DNA of 64,000 nucleotides from Helicobacter sp. 13S00401-1 (GTDB taxonomy: Bacteria; Campylobacterota; Campylobacteria; Campylobacterales; Helicobacteraceae). Below, piece by piece: positions 45,739 through 53,175 of the stretch. The position numbers and the translations under genes were made by a program. The notes under the pieces were generated by a model that saw nothing but the letters and a program-made list of their open reading frames with translations, did no database searches and was not told the origin of the DNA. The stretch spans positions 62,001-126,000 of the forward strand of contig NZ_MLAR01000005.1 of the NCBI RefSeq assembly GCF_002272925.1. The letters run 5' to 3'. Within the stretch, counting starts at the first letter, position 1; each line of letters opens with the position of its first letter.

Positions 45739-46293
45739 ATGCTAAAAGTGATACTTGCTAAAGTCTATAGTTACAAAAGAAGATCTAAGATACAGAGCTT
45801 TAGTCCAGCTTTTTCCATGCTAGAAGCACTTTTAGCCATTATAGTTATAGCTGTAATTGGCGTAGGAGTGACTAAAAGCACTATAGCCTTAAAGCTTCAA
45901 AATGCCGCTATTAGTCTTCATACCACAGAGCAAGGAAGGCTAGCACAAACCCATATGCTTTTAAGCAACTATCTAGTAGATGCCCTTCCAACCTCATTAA
46001 AGCAAGACTTAAATAGACTTGAGTGGGAAGGCTATGAAGACTTGTATTTAAAACCACAGGCTAATAAGCCCTTTTTAGATTCTAAGCCTATATTAGTTCC
46101 TCACCTACTAGAGTTTAAAAAAGGTAGCCTTTTTTTAGATGATGCCCTCTTGCTTAGTAATGTTGCAAAGTTTGAAACACACTTAGAATCTACTCCACTA
46201 TCAAATGACACCAAGGCTCTTTACATTGAGGTTTGCAATAAGTTTTGCCTAAGTGATAGAGTGGTTTTACATGGAGTTTACATTGAGCTTTAA
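45739..46293 (+). CDS. Type IV prepilin/pseudopilin-like protein
   Basis: The 184-aa protein has a basic leader, then SPAFSMLEALLAIIVIAVIG. This is a class III N-methylation signal with Ala at -1, Phe at +1, Glu at +5 and a hydrophobic helix, the strongest of the three prepilin-like signals here. The rest is a soluble domain with two Cys near the C-terminus (EVCNKFC). Pseudopilins assemble a short periplasmic filament in DNA uptake or type II secretion. Leader cleavage would require a PilD peptidase encoded elsewhere. Confidence 0.75.
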   Translation: MLKVILAKVYSYKRRSKIQSFSPAFSMLEALLAIIVIAVIGVGVTKSTIALKLQNAAISLHTTEQGRLAQTHMLLSNYLVDALPTSLKQDLNRLEWEGYEDLYLKPQANKPFLDSKPILVPHLLEFKKGSLFLDDALLLSNVAKFETHLESTPLSNDTKALYIEVCNKFCLSDRVVLHGVYIEL

Positions 46294-46687
46294 AAGCACT
46301 TTTGGATTTAAAAAAGGCTTTGCTAGTATTTATGCCCTAGTTATAGCTTTAAGTATAAGCCTAGTTGTTATATCCTCACTTCATATTAGCTATCAAAGAA
46401 AAGAAGACGCCCTAGCCTTGCACATACACTCTCAGTCAAAACTTTATATATCTAGTCTTAAAGATATGGCATTACTTTGTTTAAGAAAGTATGACTTAAA
46501 TACTTGTGCGACCAACACGCTTAGTCTTAGCCCCCACTTTACAGGAAGCTACTTTGTTAATAGACTAGATTCTAAAAGCTTACTACTAGATATAGTTATA
46601 GAATCTAAAAGCCCGCTTAGCACGCATAACCTCCGTACAATTAAACGTTTTATACTAAAGGATGAAGATGGAAAACTTACTACTTAA
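46271..46687 (+). CDS. PilX/minor-pilin-like protein
   Basis: From ATG 46271 the product is about 138 aa. After a short basic leader comes KKGFASIYALVIALSISLVVI, a Gly|Phe cleavage site and a hydrophobic helix but Tyr instead of Glu at +5. This recalls PilX/GspK-type minor pilins, which often lack Glu5. Two Cys flank a short loop (LLCLRKYDLNTCA). The gene overlaps the previous one by about 20 bases and the ATPase gene also by about 20 bases. The frame is also open to a GTG at 46253. Confidence 0.6.
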   Translation: MEFTLSFKSTFGFKKGFASIYALVIALSISLVVISSLHISYQRKEDALALHIHSQSKLYISSLKDMALLCLRKYDLNTCATNTLSLSPHFTGSYFVNRLDSKSLLLDIVIESKSPLSTHNLRTIKRFILKDEDGKLTT

Positions 46688-47579
46688 GGCCTTGCAAAAA
46701 GGTGCTAGTGACTTACATATCAGTAAAGATGGGATTTACTTTAGGGTTAATAAGGAGCTTTTAAAACAAGATATTTCCATAGATCTAGAAAGTTTTATTT
46801 TCACTTTAAAACAAAACTATGCTTTAGAACTTCATAAAAGTAAGACTATAAGGCTAAAAGAAGTGCAGCTAAGGGCTAGTCTTTATAAGTCACAAGATAG
46901 TCTTTCTCTTGCTTTAAGAATCTTATCACCTAAGATACCAAGCTTTGAAACTCTAGGTTTGCCAGTTGTTATGAGCAGCATTTGTAGTAAGTTAGAAGGA
47001 CTAGTCCTAGTTTGCGGGGCAACAGGTAGTGGTAAAAGTAGCACTGTAGCCTCTATGATAGATTATATAAACACCAACTTTAACAAGCACATATTAACTA
47101 TAGAAGACCCAGTAGAGTATGTGCACGCTAATAAAAACTCACTTATTAGTCAGAGGGAGGTTGGAGTTGATGTAAGCAGCTTTGAAGAGGGCTTAAGTAC
47201 ATCTTTGCGTCAAGATCCTGATGTGATAGTTATAGGTGAGATACTAAGCCCTAGCATATTGAAAGAAGCCATTATGCTTTCTTTAAGTGGGCATCTTGTG
47301 ATAAGTACCTTTCATGCAAGCGATGCAGTAAGTGCCATACTTAGAATCCTAGGAAGCTTTAAAAATGATATGCGTGTTAATCTAGCCGATAGTCTTAATG
47401 CCTTAATATGCCAAAGACTACTTTTAAAAGATGATGCTATGAGGCTAGAGTGTGAGATCTTAGTTAATACTACTGCTATTAAGTCACTCATTAAAGATGA
47501 TAAAGTTTCTCAAATACACTCTCAGATAGCTATGGGTAGGGAGTTTGGCATGCAGAGCTTTAAAGATTCTAAGTCTTAA
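46668..47579 (+). CDS. PilT-family secretion/retraction ATPase
   Basis: The ~303-aa protein has the PilT/GspE ATPase signatures: Walker A GATGSGKSS (about 117–125), Asp box TIEDPVEYVH, Walker B with DPDVIVIGEI, His box HLVISTFHASDA, and a C-terminal GMQSF matching the PilT GMQTF end. Such hexameric ATPases retract or drive type IV pili and DNA-uptake pseudopili at the inner membrane. AAAGGA places the start at ATG 46668, although 46662 is in frame. No PilB, PilC or secretin gene is adjacent. Confidence 0.88.
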   Translation: MENLLLKALQKGASDLHISKDGIYFRVNKELLKQDISIDLESFIFTLKQNYALELHKSKTIRLKEVQLRASLYKSQDSLSLALRILSPKIPSFETLGLPVVMSSICSKLEGLVLVCGATGSGKSSTVASMIDYINTNFNKHILTIEDPVEYVHANKNSLISQREVGVDVSSFEEGLSTSLRQDPDVIVIGEILSPSILKEAIMLSLSGHLVISTFHASDAVSAILRILGSFKNDMRVNLADSLNALICQRLLLKDDAMRLECEILVNTTAIKSLIKDDKVSQIHSQIAMGREFGMQSFKDSKS

Positions 47580-47619
47580 AAATATGGATTTTTAAAAACT
47601 TAGATACATGAAGTAAGCT

Positions 47620-47745
47620 TTTTCAAAGAAGTTTCACTTTCAAGAAAACTTCACTTTCAAGGAAGCTGACGCTTTGTTTAAAAGAAAACATATAGGCAAG
47701 AAAAAATAAAAAAAAGAGACTATTAGAATAAAGATTTAGTCAATC
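47620..47745 (+). repeat. Dispersed intergenic repeat, copy C (partial)
   Basis: Shows TTTTTCAAAGAAG, three degenerate units of the GGAAGCTTCGCTTTCAA element, and then AATAAAGATTTAGT after an A-rich stretch, matching the right two-thirds of copy B at 52544–52765. It sits between the PilT-like gene and a small membrane protein gene. Confidence 0.7.
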
Positions 47746-47796
47746 TTGCAAAAAGAGTAATCTTACCTATGATATAGATGCTATTTTCTAGGCAGC

Positions 47797-47940
47797 TTAT
47801 TTAAAGATTCTATATATTTTATAGAATATAACTAGCACTATAACCACAAAGCAAAGTATGGTAACAGTTTGGTTGATATTACTAAAGACGCCTATTAAGG
47901 CTAGGATTCCTATAACTGCAAGTATGATATTTTGCTTCAT
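47797..47940 (-). CDS. 47-aa two-helix membrane protein
   Basis: Minus-strand ORF from ATG 47940 to TAA 47799–47797. It is preceded by GAGG about seven bases upstream. The product is almost wholly hydrophobic, with two helices (IILAVIGILALIGVF and VTILCFVVIVLVIFY) separated by SNINQT and a basic C-terminus. It lies 41 bases downstream of the truncated haemoglobin gene on the same strand and could be co-transcribed. Function unknown. Confidence 0.65.
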   Translation of the reverse strand: MKQNIILAVIGILALIGVFSNINQTVTILCFVVIVLVIFYKIYRIFK

Positions 47941-47981
47941 GTTGTGCCTCTAAGTGCTTTGTTATTTAGTTCTATTTTAAC

Positions 47982-48362
47982 CTAGTGAGGGAACTCATAC
48001 ATCATCTTTTGGAATCTACTAGCTATCATGTTTGCTCTATCTAGGATTTTTTTCTTAGGAGCTTCTTCATAGATCTCATCTAAAGACTTTTCAAAAAGAC
48101 CTAGCCACTCAGCAAATCTCTCTCTTGGAAAAGGTTTTAGCTCTAAGTGTACTTTTAAAGGAAGGCCATTATAAGTATCTTCCCCTAAAAGCATGTGACG
48201 CCAAAAGTTTGCTATCTTTATCTTGTGTGCTTCCCAGCTAGCTTCATCAGTACCTACAACCTCATTAAATATAGCGCCTAAGTGCTCATCTTTTCTAATG
48301 CGCGCATAAAAGTTATCCATAAGTGTTTTTATATTTTCTGGTGTTATTTCTGTTTGTTTCAT
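47982..48362 (-). CDS. Group III truncated haemoglobin
   Basis: The 126-aa globin has the 2-on-2 pattern of group III (Ctb-like) proteins: IKTLMDNFYARIRKDEHLGAIFN at the N-terminus, ANFWRHMLLGEDTYNGLPLKVHLEL with the proximal His in the VHLEL segment, and a C-terminal helix. In Campylobacter the related Ctb is linked to oxygen and nitric-oxide responses. Here nitrate reduction by NapAB could generate nitrosative stress, so a detoxification role is plausible. That link is inference. Confidence 0.92.
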   Translation of the reverse strand: MKQTEITPENIKTLMDNFYARIRKDEHLGAIFNEVVGTDEASWEAHKIKIANFWRHMLLGEDTYNGLPLKVHLELKPFPRERFAEWLGLFEKSLDEIYEEAPKKKILDRANMIASRFQKMMYEFPH

Positions 48363-48454
48363 ATGTGTGCTCCTTTTAAATATCTTTAAGCTTATATAAA
48401 ATTTTAAACTTTATATACTACATAAATCAATTTATACCAACTAAAGGCAAAAAA

Positions 48455-48958
48455 ATGGCTTGTTTAATATGTGAAAGTCCTATAGGCAAGATAGTTTTAG
48501 TAGGCAAGGAAAGATTAGAATCTTTATCTGTGTTTAAAGAAAAAGATGAACTAGATAGCCTTGAGCTAGAAAGATATAAACTAGAAGAAGATAAGACTAA
48601 TCCTCTTTTATTAGAAACCAAAAAAGAACTAGATGCTTACTTTAAAGGAAGACTTAAAAGCTTTAGCGTGCCTTTAGATCTTAAAGGTAGCCCTTTTACA
48701 CTTTCAGTTTATAAGGCTCTTTTAAATGTAAAATATGGTGAAGTAGTAAGCTATAAAGATATAGCTTGTGCTATAAATAATCCTAGGGCATGCCGTGCTG
48801 TTGGGAATGCAAACTCTAAAAACCCAATTTCTATAATAGTTCCTTGTCATAGGATAGTTGCTTTTAATATGGGCTTAGGAGGCTATGCCTATGGACTTGA
48901 TATGAAACGCTTTTTACTTAAGCTTGAAGGAGCAAACTTTAAAGGGCTAATAGGTTAA
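48455..48958 (+). CDS. ogt: Methylated-DNA–protein-cysteine methyltransferase (Ogt/MGMT)
   Basis: A 167-aa suicide DNA-repair protein that transfers alkyl groups from O6-alkylguanine to its own Cys. The active site reads IIVPCHRIV, preceded by the winged-helix region GEVVSYKDIACAINNPRACRAVGNANSKNP that includes the arginine finger. The N-terminal domain is reduced, as in many bacterial Ogt proteins. It is monocistronic, and the divergent globin gene lies 92 bases upstream. Confidence 0.95.
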   Translation: MACLICESPIGKIVLVGKERLESLSVFKEKDELDSLELERYKLEEDKTNPLLLETKKELDAYFKGRLKSFSVPLDLKGSPFTLSVYKALLNVKYGEVVSYKDIACAINNPRACRAVGNANSKNPISIIVPCHRIVAFNMGLGGYAYGLDMKRFLLKLEGANFKGLIG

Positions 48959-49231
48959 TAAATACTATAAAAATAAGTCTTAGAATCTAAAAATGATGCA
49001 ATTTTAAACATAAAAGTACTTGTGAGTGGTCATTTAACATTACATCTATATACTTGTAATGTGAAACTTTATATAATGTGACCTTGCATAAAATATCTTT
49101 AAGGTATAAAACTTAAATTTGCTTCTTAAAAAATGGCAAAGTCTTAATAAAGTGCATATTAGAATCTAAAAAGATTTTGCAAAGCTAGTACTTATCTCAA
49201 GGCAAATCATAAAACACACTCTAGGCAGGCT

Positions 49232-50074
49232 ATGAAGCATAATATAATAATTAGCTCTTATACATTTTTTGTGCTATCACTTTTTACCATCCTAGCGCTT
49301 TTAGCCTCAGAGTTCACCACAACTTTTTCTCAGCTTTTTGCCCTTCTTAGTAAAAATGGCAGGATATATGATGTATTTTCCATGATTATTTGTATATTTG
49401 GCATAGTTGGTATTTTTAATACAGCCTTTTTTATCTACAAACGCAAAGACTTAGAATCTAAAAAGGCAGTTACTATCCTAACTATAGCTAGTGTGCTTTC
49501 TTTTATCCTTTTAGTCTTTTTGTTTTTTCATCTTTTAGAGCATGCAAAAAGCGTAGTTGTTAATGAGATAAGTGTAGAAGATGATATAAGATTTTATAAG
49601 TTTACAAGCTATGCTGTTTCATTAAATGGAATCTTATTTTTCCTAGGCTTTATCTTTTTTGTACTTTTACCAGTGCTTTATCGCCTAGTCTCACTTGATC
49701 TTAATCTAAGTTCGCGCACCGGGAGACTTTTAAGCATACTAGAACCTAATAAAACTACTATCATCATCTTTTTGTGTGCTGCTATCTTAGAGCCAAGCTT
49801 TGCTTTTTCAGATAGATTTTTTTATATAGATTCTGTTTTGTTTTTGATTGGAGCTATCATGTTTTTAGTGATGGCTTTTATGAAAAGGGCTAATTTTCGC
49901 TTCTATGACTATGTAAATATAGTCATGCTTTCTTTAACTATCTTAGTCATATTAGTAAGTGTTAATGCCATGTCAAATAGTGATTTTTATAATGCAAGAT
50001 TTTGCTTTCTTATACTTGGCTTTGTTAGCTGGACTTCTAGTTGGATAAACTTTTTACTAAAAGAGGAAAGCTAA
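49232..50074 (+). CDS. Integral membrane protein, unknown function
   Basis: The 280-aa protein is not recognised. About eight hydrophobic segments cover it, with short charged loops (YKRKDLESKK; SLDLNLSSRTGR; MKRANFRFYDY). No catalytic motif is seen. It lies 38 bases before pyrC on the same strand and may share its transcript, with the Kdo-hydrolase-like gene beyond. H. pylori Kdo hydrolase needs a membrane partner, so this gene is a possible, untested candidate. Confidence 0.75.
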   Translation: MKHNIIISSYTFFVLSLFTILALLASEFTTTFSQLFALLSKNGRIYDVFSMIICIFGIVGIFNTAFFIYKRKDLESKKAVTILTIASVLSFILLVFLFFHLLEHAKSVVVNEISVEDDIRFYKFTSYAVSLNGILFFLGFIFFVLLPVLYRLVSLDLNLSSRTGRLLSILEPNKTTIIIFLCAAILEPSFAFSDRFFYIDSVLFLIGAIMFLVMAFMKRANFRFYDYVNIVMLSLTILVILVSVNAMSNSDFYNARFCFLILGFVSWTSSWINFLLKEES

Positions 50075-50112
50075 AAGATATAATCTTAAATCAACTTTAA
50101 GGATTAAACCAC

Positions 50113-51135
50113 ATGGAAAGTATAACTTTAAAAAACCCCCTTGATATGCACCTTCATCTAAGAGAAGGAGAGATGCTAAGAGCTGTGCTTCCTTATACTG
50201 CAAAGCCTTTTACTCTAGCCTTAGTTATGCCTAATTTAAAAACACCACTTATACATACTAATCTAGTTAAAGATTACGAAAAAGGGATCTTAAATCTAAG
50301 TAAGGATGATAATTTTACTCCTTTAATGTCTTTGTATATAAGCAGCAAGCTTAGTAAAGTTGACTTAGATGAGGCAAAACATAAGGGTGTTAAGATCTTA
50401 AAGCTTTACCCAAAAGGAGCTACTACTAACTCTGCTCTTGGAGTTGGTGATGTGTTAGATTCTAAACTTTTAGAGCTTTTAGGCTATGCTGAAGGTCTAG
50501 GCTTTATACTTAGTATACATGGTGAAAGTGGTGGTTTTAGTATGGAGAGGGAGGCTGAGTTTCACCCAGTTTTTAAAGAGCTAGCCACTAGCTTTCCAAA
50601 ACTAAAAATTATCATAGAACATATGAGTGATAGACGATCAATCAAGCTTATAGAAACTCATCCAAACATCTATGCAACTTTAACGCCTCACCATATAAGC
50701 ATGACACTAGATGATGTTATAGGAGGGAGTCTTAATCCTCACCATTTTTGTAAACCTGTGTTAAAAACTAGGGCTGATAGAGAAGCGCTTTTAGAACTAG
50801 CTTTAAGTGCTAACCCTAAAATTAGTTTTGGGTCAGATTCTGCACCTCATACTATAGAAGCTAAATTAAATGGTGCTGCAGGCATTTTCAATGCACCTTC
50901 TATACTTCCTTTTTTATGTACTCTTTTTGGTAAGCATGATAAGTTAGAAAACCTACAAAGCTTTATAAGTGATAATGCAGTTAGGATTTATAACCTAAGC
51001 TTCAAAAAAGATAAGTTTGTGACTTTAGAAAAAGATGAGTTTTTAGTACCAGATTCTATCCACTCTTCACTAGGGGATGTAAAAGTACTTTTTGGTGGCA
51101 CTAAGTTAGAGTATAAGATAAAAGCGATCGTATGA
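50113..51135 (+). CDS. pyrC: Dihydroorotase PyrC
   Basis: The 340-aa amidohydrolase cyclises carbamoyl-aspartate in pyrimidine synthesis. The zinc-binding signature DMHLHLREGEM is near the N-terminus, KLYPKGATTNS holds the Lys expected to be carbamylated, SIHGE and EHMSD supply metal and substrate ligands, and FGSDSAPHT holds the catalytic Asp. The layout is that of class II dihydroorotases. Its last bases overlap the next gene start by 4 bases. Confidence 0.96.
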   Translation: MESITLKNPLDMHLHLREGEMLRAVLPYTAKPFTLALVMPNLKTPLIHTNLVKDYEKGILNLSKDDNFTPLMSLYISSKLSKVDLDEAKHKGVKILKLYPKGATTNSALGVGDVLDSKLLELLGYAEGLGFILSIHGESGGFSMEREAEFHPVFKELATSFPKLKIIIEHMSDRRSIKLIETHPNIYATLTPHHISMTLDDVIGGSLNPHHFCKPVLKTRADREALLELALSANPKISFGSDSAPHTIEAKLNGAAGIFNAPSILPFLCTLFGKHDKLENLQSFISDNAVRIYNLSFKKDKFVTLEKDEFLVPDSIHSSLGDVKVLFGGTKLEYKIKAIV

Positions 51136-52415
51136 GGCATATAGTTTTTTATGTTCTTTTGGCTATTGTCGCATTTGGAGGGATGCTTTATTACACAGTT
51201 ACTAAGGACTTGCACTTTGAAGATGTTAGTGCTAGTGGCACTAAGGTAGTTACTAAGCTAGAAAAGTCAAAAAGTTATATTAATGTCTCTTATATCAAAG
51301 GCACAACCCATGTAGTACATAGTCCTAGTATATCTAGACTTGATAATAGCTCTTATCTAGTAGGCTTTTTTGGTGGGAGTAGGGAAGGAGGAAAAGACGT
51401 AAAGATCTATGCTTCTATCTTTTATCCAAAGCAGTATTCTTATCATATAGATAAAAGCCTTTACTCCTCAGATGCTAACTCTGATAGACACTCTAAAGTC
51501 TTGCCCATCTTAGATAGGATGACTTTAAGACTAGAATCTAAACACTACATAGCCAAACTTGGTAATCCTGTACTTTTTACCAAAGGAGATATGGTTTATC
51601 TAAGTGTAGTAGCCCCTAGCTTTGGAGGCTGGGGCACGGCTAGAATCTATCTTTTATCTGCATCTATATCTGATATAAAAGACTACTTTGAAGGCAAGAT
51701 ACATAAAAGTCCTTTTAGGCTAGTAAACCACTTTTTGCTTTCAAGCTTTTTTAATCTTAGTCATTTAGTAAGGACTAGCCCAGTAGAACTAGATTCTAAT
51801 AGGACGCTTTTTCCCCTTTACTTTGAGATGGGTAGAAAGCTACCACTTTTAGCAGTACTAGATTTTAAGCTTAATATTTCTGAGCTTTTAAGGCCAACTA
51901 TGATTCCTTATTTGCTTCAGCCTTCAGTAGTGCCATTTGATAAGTACAGCTGCATAGTTGCTTATAGAAATGGCTCTCACGTGGCTAATCCTAAGCTCTA
52001 TCTTCAAACTTGCCAAACTCATAATGGAACACTTAGCTTTGGAGTGCCTTATGAAAGTGCTATTAATAACTTTGATTCTTCTATAGCACTTTTTAATCTT
52101 AATCATATAGTTGCTATGGTTTATAACGAAGTAGATAACGCAGATGCTAGTAAGCTTAGTACAAGTGCTGAAAAAAATATGAGGGCTACTTTATCTTTAG
52201 CGCTATTTGATGGTAAAGACTTTGTAAAAGTTGACACACTTGCTTATAGACCAAAGGGTCATGCTAGCTATCCTAGCACTATAACTAATGGTGATTATGT
52301 TTATATAGTTTTTAATGATAGCGATAAAAGCATAGGAGTGATAAGTATGAACACTAAATACTTACAAGATAAAGAAAAGCTAGTAAGTCCTGCTCCTGCT
52401 CCTCCTAGCCCCTAA
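51132..52415 (+). CDS. Sialidase-fold protein, likely Kdo hydrolase subunit (HP0580-like)
   Basis: The 427-aa protein has one N-terminal membrane anchor (IVFYVLLAIVAFGGMLYYTV) and a beta-propeller-type exo-sialidase domain: HSPSISRLDNSSYLVGFFGGSREGGKDVKIYAS gives the family's N-terminal FRIP-like Arg region, and TSPVELDSNRTLFPLYFEMG and SYPSTITNGDYVYIVF are further propeller strands. H. pylori HP0580, next to pyrC (HP0581), is the Kdo hydrolase that trims the outer Kdo of LPS in the periplasm. Overlap with pyrC matches that context. The HP0579-type partner is not found adjacent. Confidence 0.78.
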   Translation: MRHIVFYVLLAIVAFGGMLYYTVTKDLHFEDVSASGTKVVTKLEKSKSYINVSYIKGTTHVVHSPSISRLDNSSYLVGFFGGSREGGKDVKIYASIFYPKQYSYHIDKSLYSSDANSDRHSKVLPILDRMTLRLESKHYIAKLGNPVLFTKGDMVYLSVVAPSFGGWGTARIYLLSASISDIKDYFEGKIHKSPFRLVNHFLLSSFFNLSHLVRTSPVELDSNRTLFPLYFEMGRKLPLLAVLDFKLNISELLRPTMIPYLLQPSVVPFDKYSCIVAYRNGSHVANPKLYLQTCQTHNGTLSFGVPYESAINNFDSSIALFNLNHIVAMVYNEVDNADASKLSTSAEKNMRATLSLALFDGKDFVKVDTLAYRPKGHASYPSTITNGDYVYIVFNDSDKSIGVISMNTKYLQDKEKLVSPAPAPPSP

Positions 52416-52426
52416 TCTCCCATCTT

Positions 52427-52466
52427 GCACTTAAAGCACTAGCTATCAAGCTAGTCTTAAAAGTGC
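52427..52466 (+). terminator. Long stem-loop after the Kdo-hydrolase-like gene
   Basis: An outer stem GCACTT/AAGTGC encloses an inner stem CTAGC/GCTAG with the loop TATCAA. It begins 12 bases after the stop codon. No strong U-run follows directly. A second hairpin, GCCCATTTAATGGGC, lies at 52499–52513 and is followed by AGTTATTTT. Confidence 0.45.
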
Positions 52467-52543
52467 CTTAAATAAGGCTTAAAAATGCCTTTCATTTAGC
52501 CCATTTAATGGGCAGTTATTTTGCGTGGATAAATAACCATAAT

Positions 52544-52765
52544 TTTTTAAGCCAAAGGCATTCTTTTTTTTGTTTCGTGGTGCAAAGATCACAAAAAAAA
52601 GTAAGCAGTAGTGTGAATGTGTGATTTTTCAAAGAAGCTTCATTTTTAAGGAAACTTGCGCTTTCAAGGAAGCTTCGTTTTCAAGGAAGCTTCGCTTTGG
52701 TTAGAGAAAAACACACAAATAATAAATAATGCAAAAAAAGAAAGTGTTGAAATAAAGATTTAGTT
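52544..52765 (+). repeat. Dispersed intergenic repeat, copy B (most complete)
   Basis: Blocks in order: TTTTTTAAGCCAAAGG, TTTCGTGGTG, GATCACAA, AAGCAGTAGTG, TTTTTCAAAGAAG, four tandem units of the ~17-base element GGAAGCTTCGTTTTCAA, AACACACAAATAATAAA and AATAAAGATTTAGTTAAT. Copies A (29430–29655, inverted) and C (47620–47745, partial) share them. Unit number differs between copies (2, 4 and 3). No ORF, IS ends or transposase is associated. Confidence 0.75.
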
Positions 52766-52921
52766 AATAGTGTAAAGAGATTGGAGCTATCTATAAAAAA
52801 CTTAGAATCTTCTTTTTAAGTATAGATTTAGCTTTTTTGTGCATCTTGTCTTTGTCCCTTAAGCTTTAAAGTAATAAACTTTTGATAGAATATCAGCTTT
52901 ACTTTATATAAAGGTTTGCAC

Positions 52922-53149
52922 ATGGATCACATTTCAAGAAGTGAAGAAATCACAGCTAGGGCCTTAGAGCAAGTAGACAACGATAGATACAAGCTCGCAA
53001 ACTTAATCTTTGCTAGAGTAAAAGAGATAAAAAAAGGTGCGCTTCCTTTAATACCTGCTGACTTAAGCATAGATAAACTGCCAGATATCGCCTTACAAGA
53101 GATAGCAGATGGGCTTATAGGCATAGAGAGAATAGATAACAACATCTAA
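52922..53149 (+). CDS. rpoZ: RNA polymerase omega subunit RpoZ
   Basis: A 75-aa protein from ATG 52922, with AAGG well placed upstream. It contains ARALEQVDNDRYKLANLIFARVKEI, the omega-family helix with the R-x-x-LV/LANLI...R pattern. Omega binds the beta-prime subunit and aids RNA polymerase assembly. It is followed by spoT, the usual rpoZ–spoT pairing, and by tyrS as in H. pylori. Confidence 0.93.
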   Translation: MDHISRSEEITARALEQVDNDRYKLANLIFARVKEIKKGALPLIPADLSIDKLPDIALQEIADGLIGIERIDNNI

Positions 53150-53175
53150 AACATCATACTAGTTGAAGGAAAAAA

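Larger units (their letters stand above)
52416..52915. other. 500-bp gap with two hairpins and a dispersed repeat
   Basis: No gene is visible between the Kdo-hydrolase-like gene and rpoZ. It contains a structured element at 52427–52466, a near-perfect palindrome at 52499–52513, the repeat copy at 52544–52765 and, at the right end, the rpoZ upstream region. Confidence 0.6.

Noticed and set aside
48427-48621. Small Ser-rich minus-strand ORF over the ogt start
   Set aside because: It overlaps a well-supported alkyltransferase gene and is a reverse frame of its Lys/Glu-rich segment.
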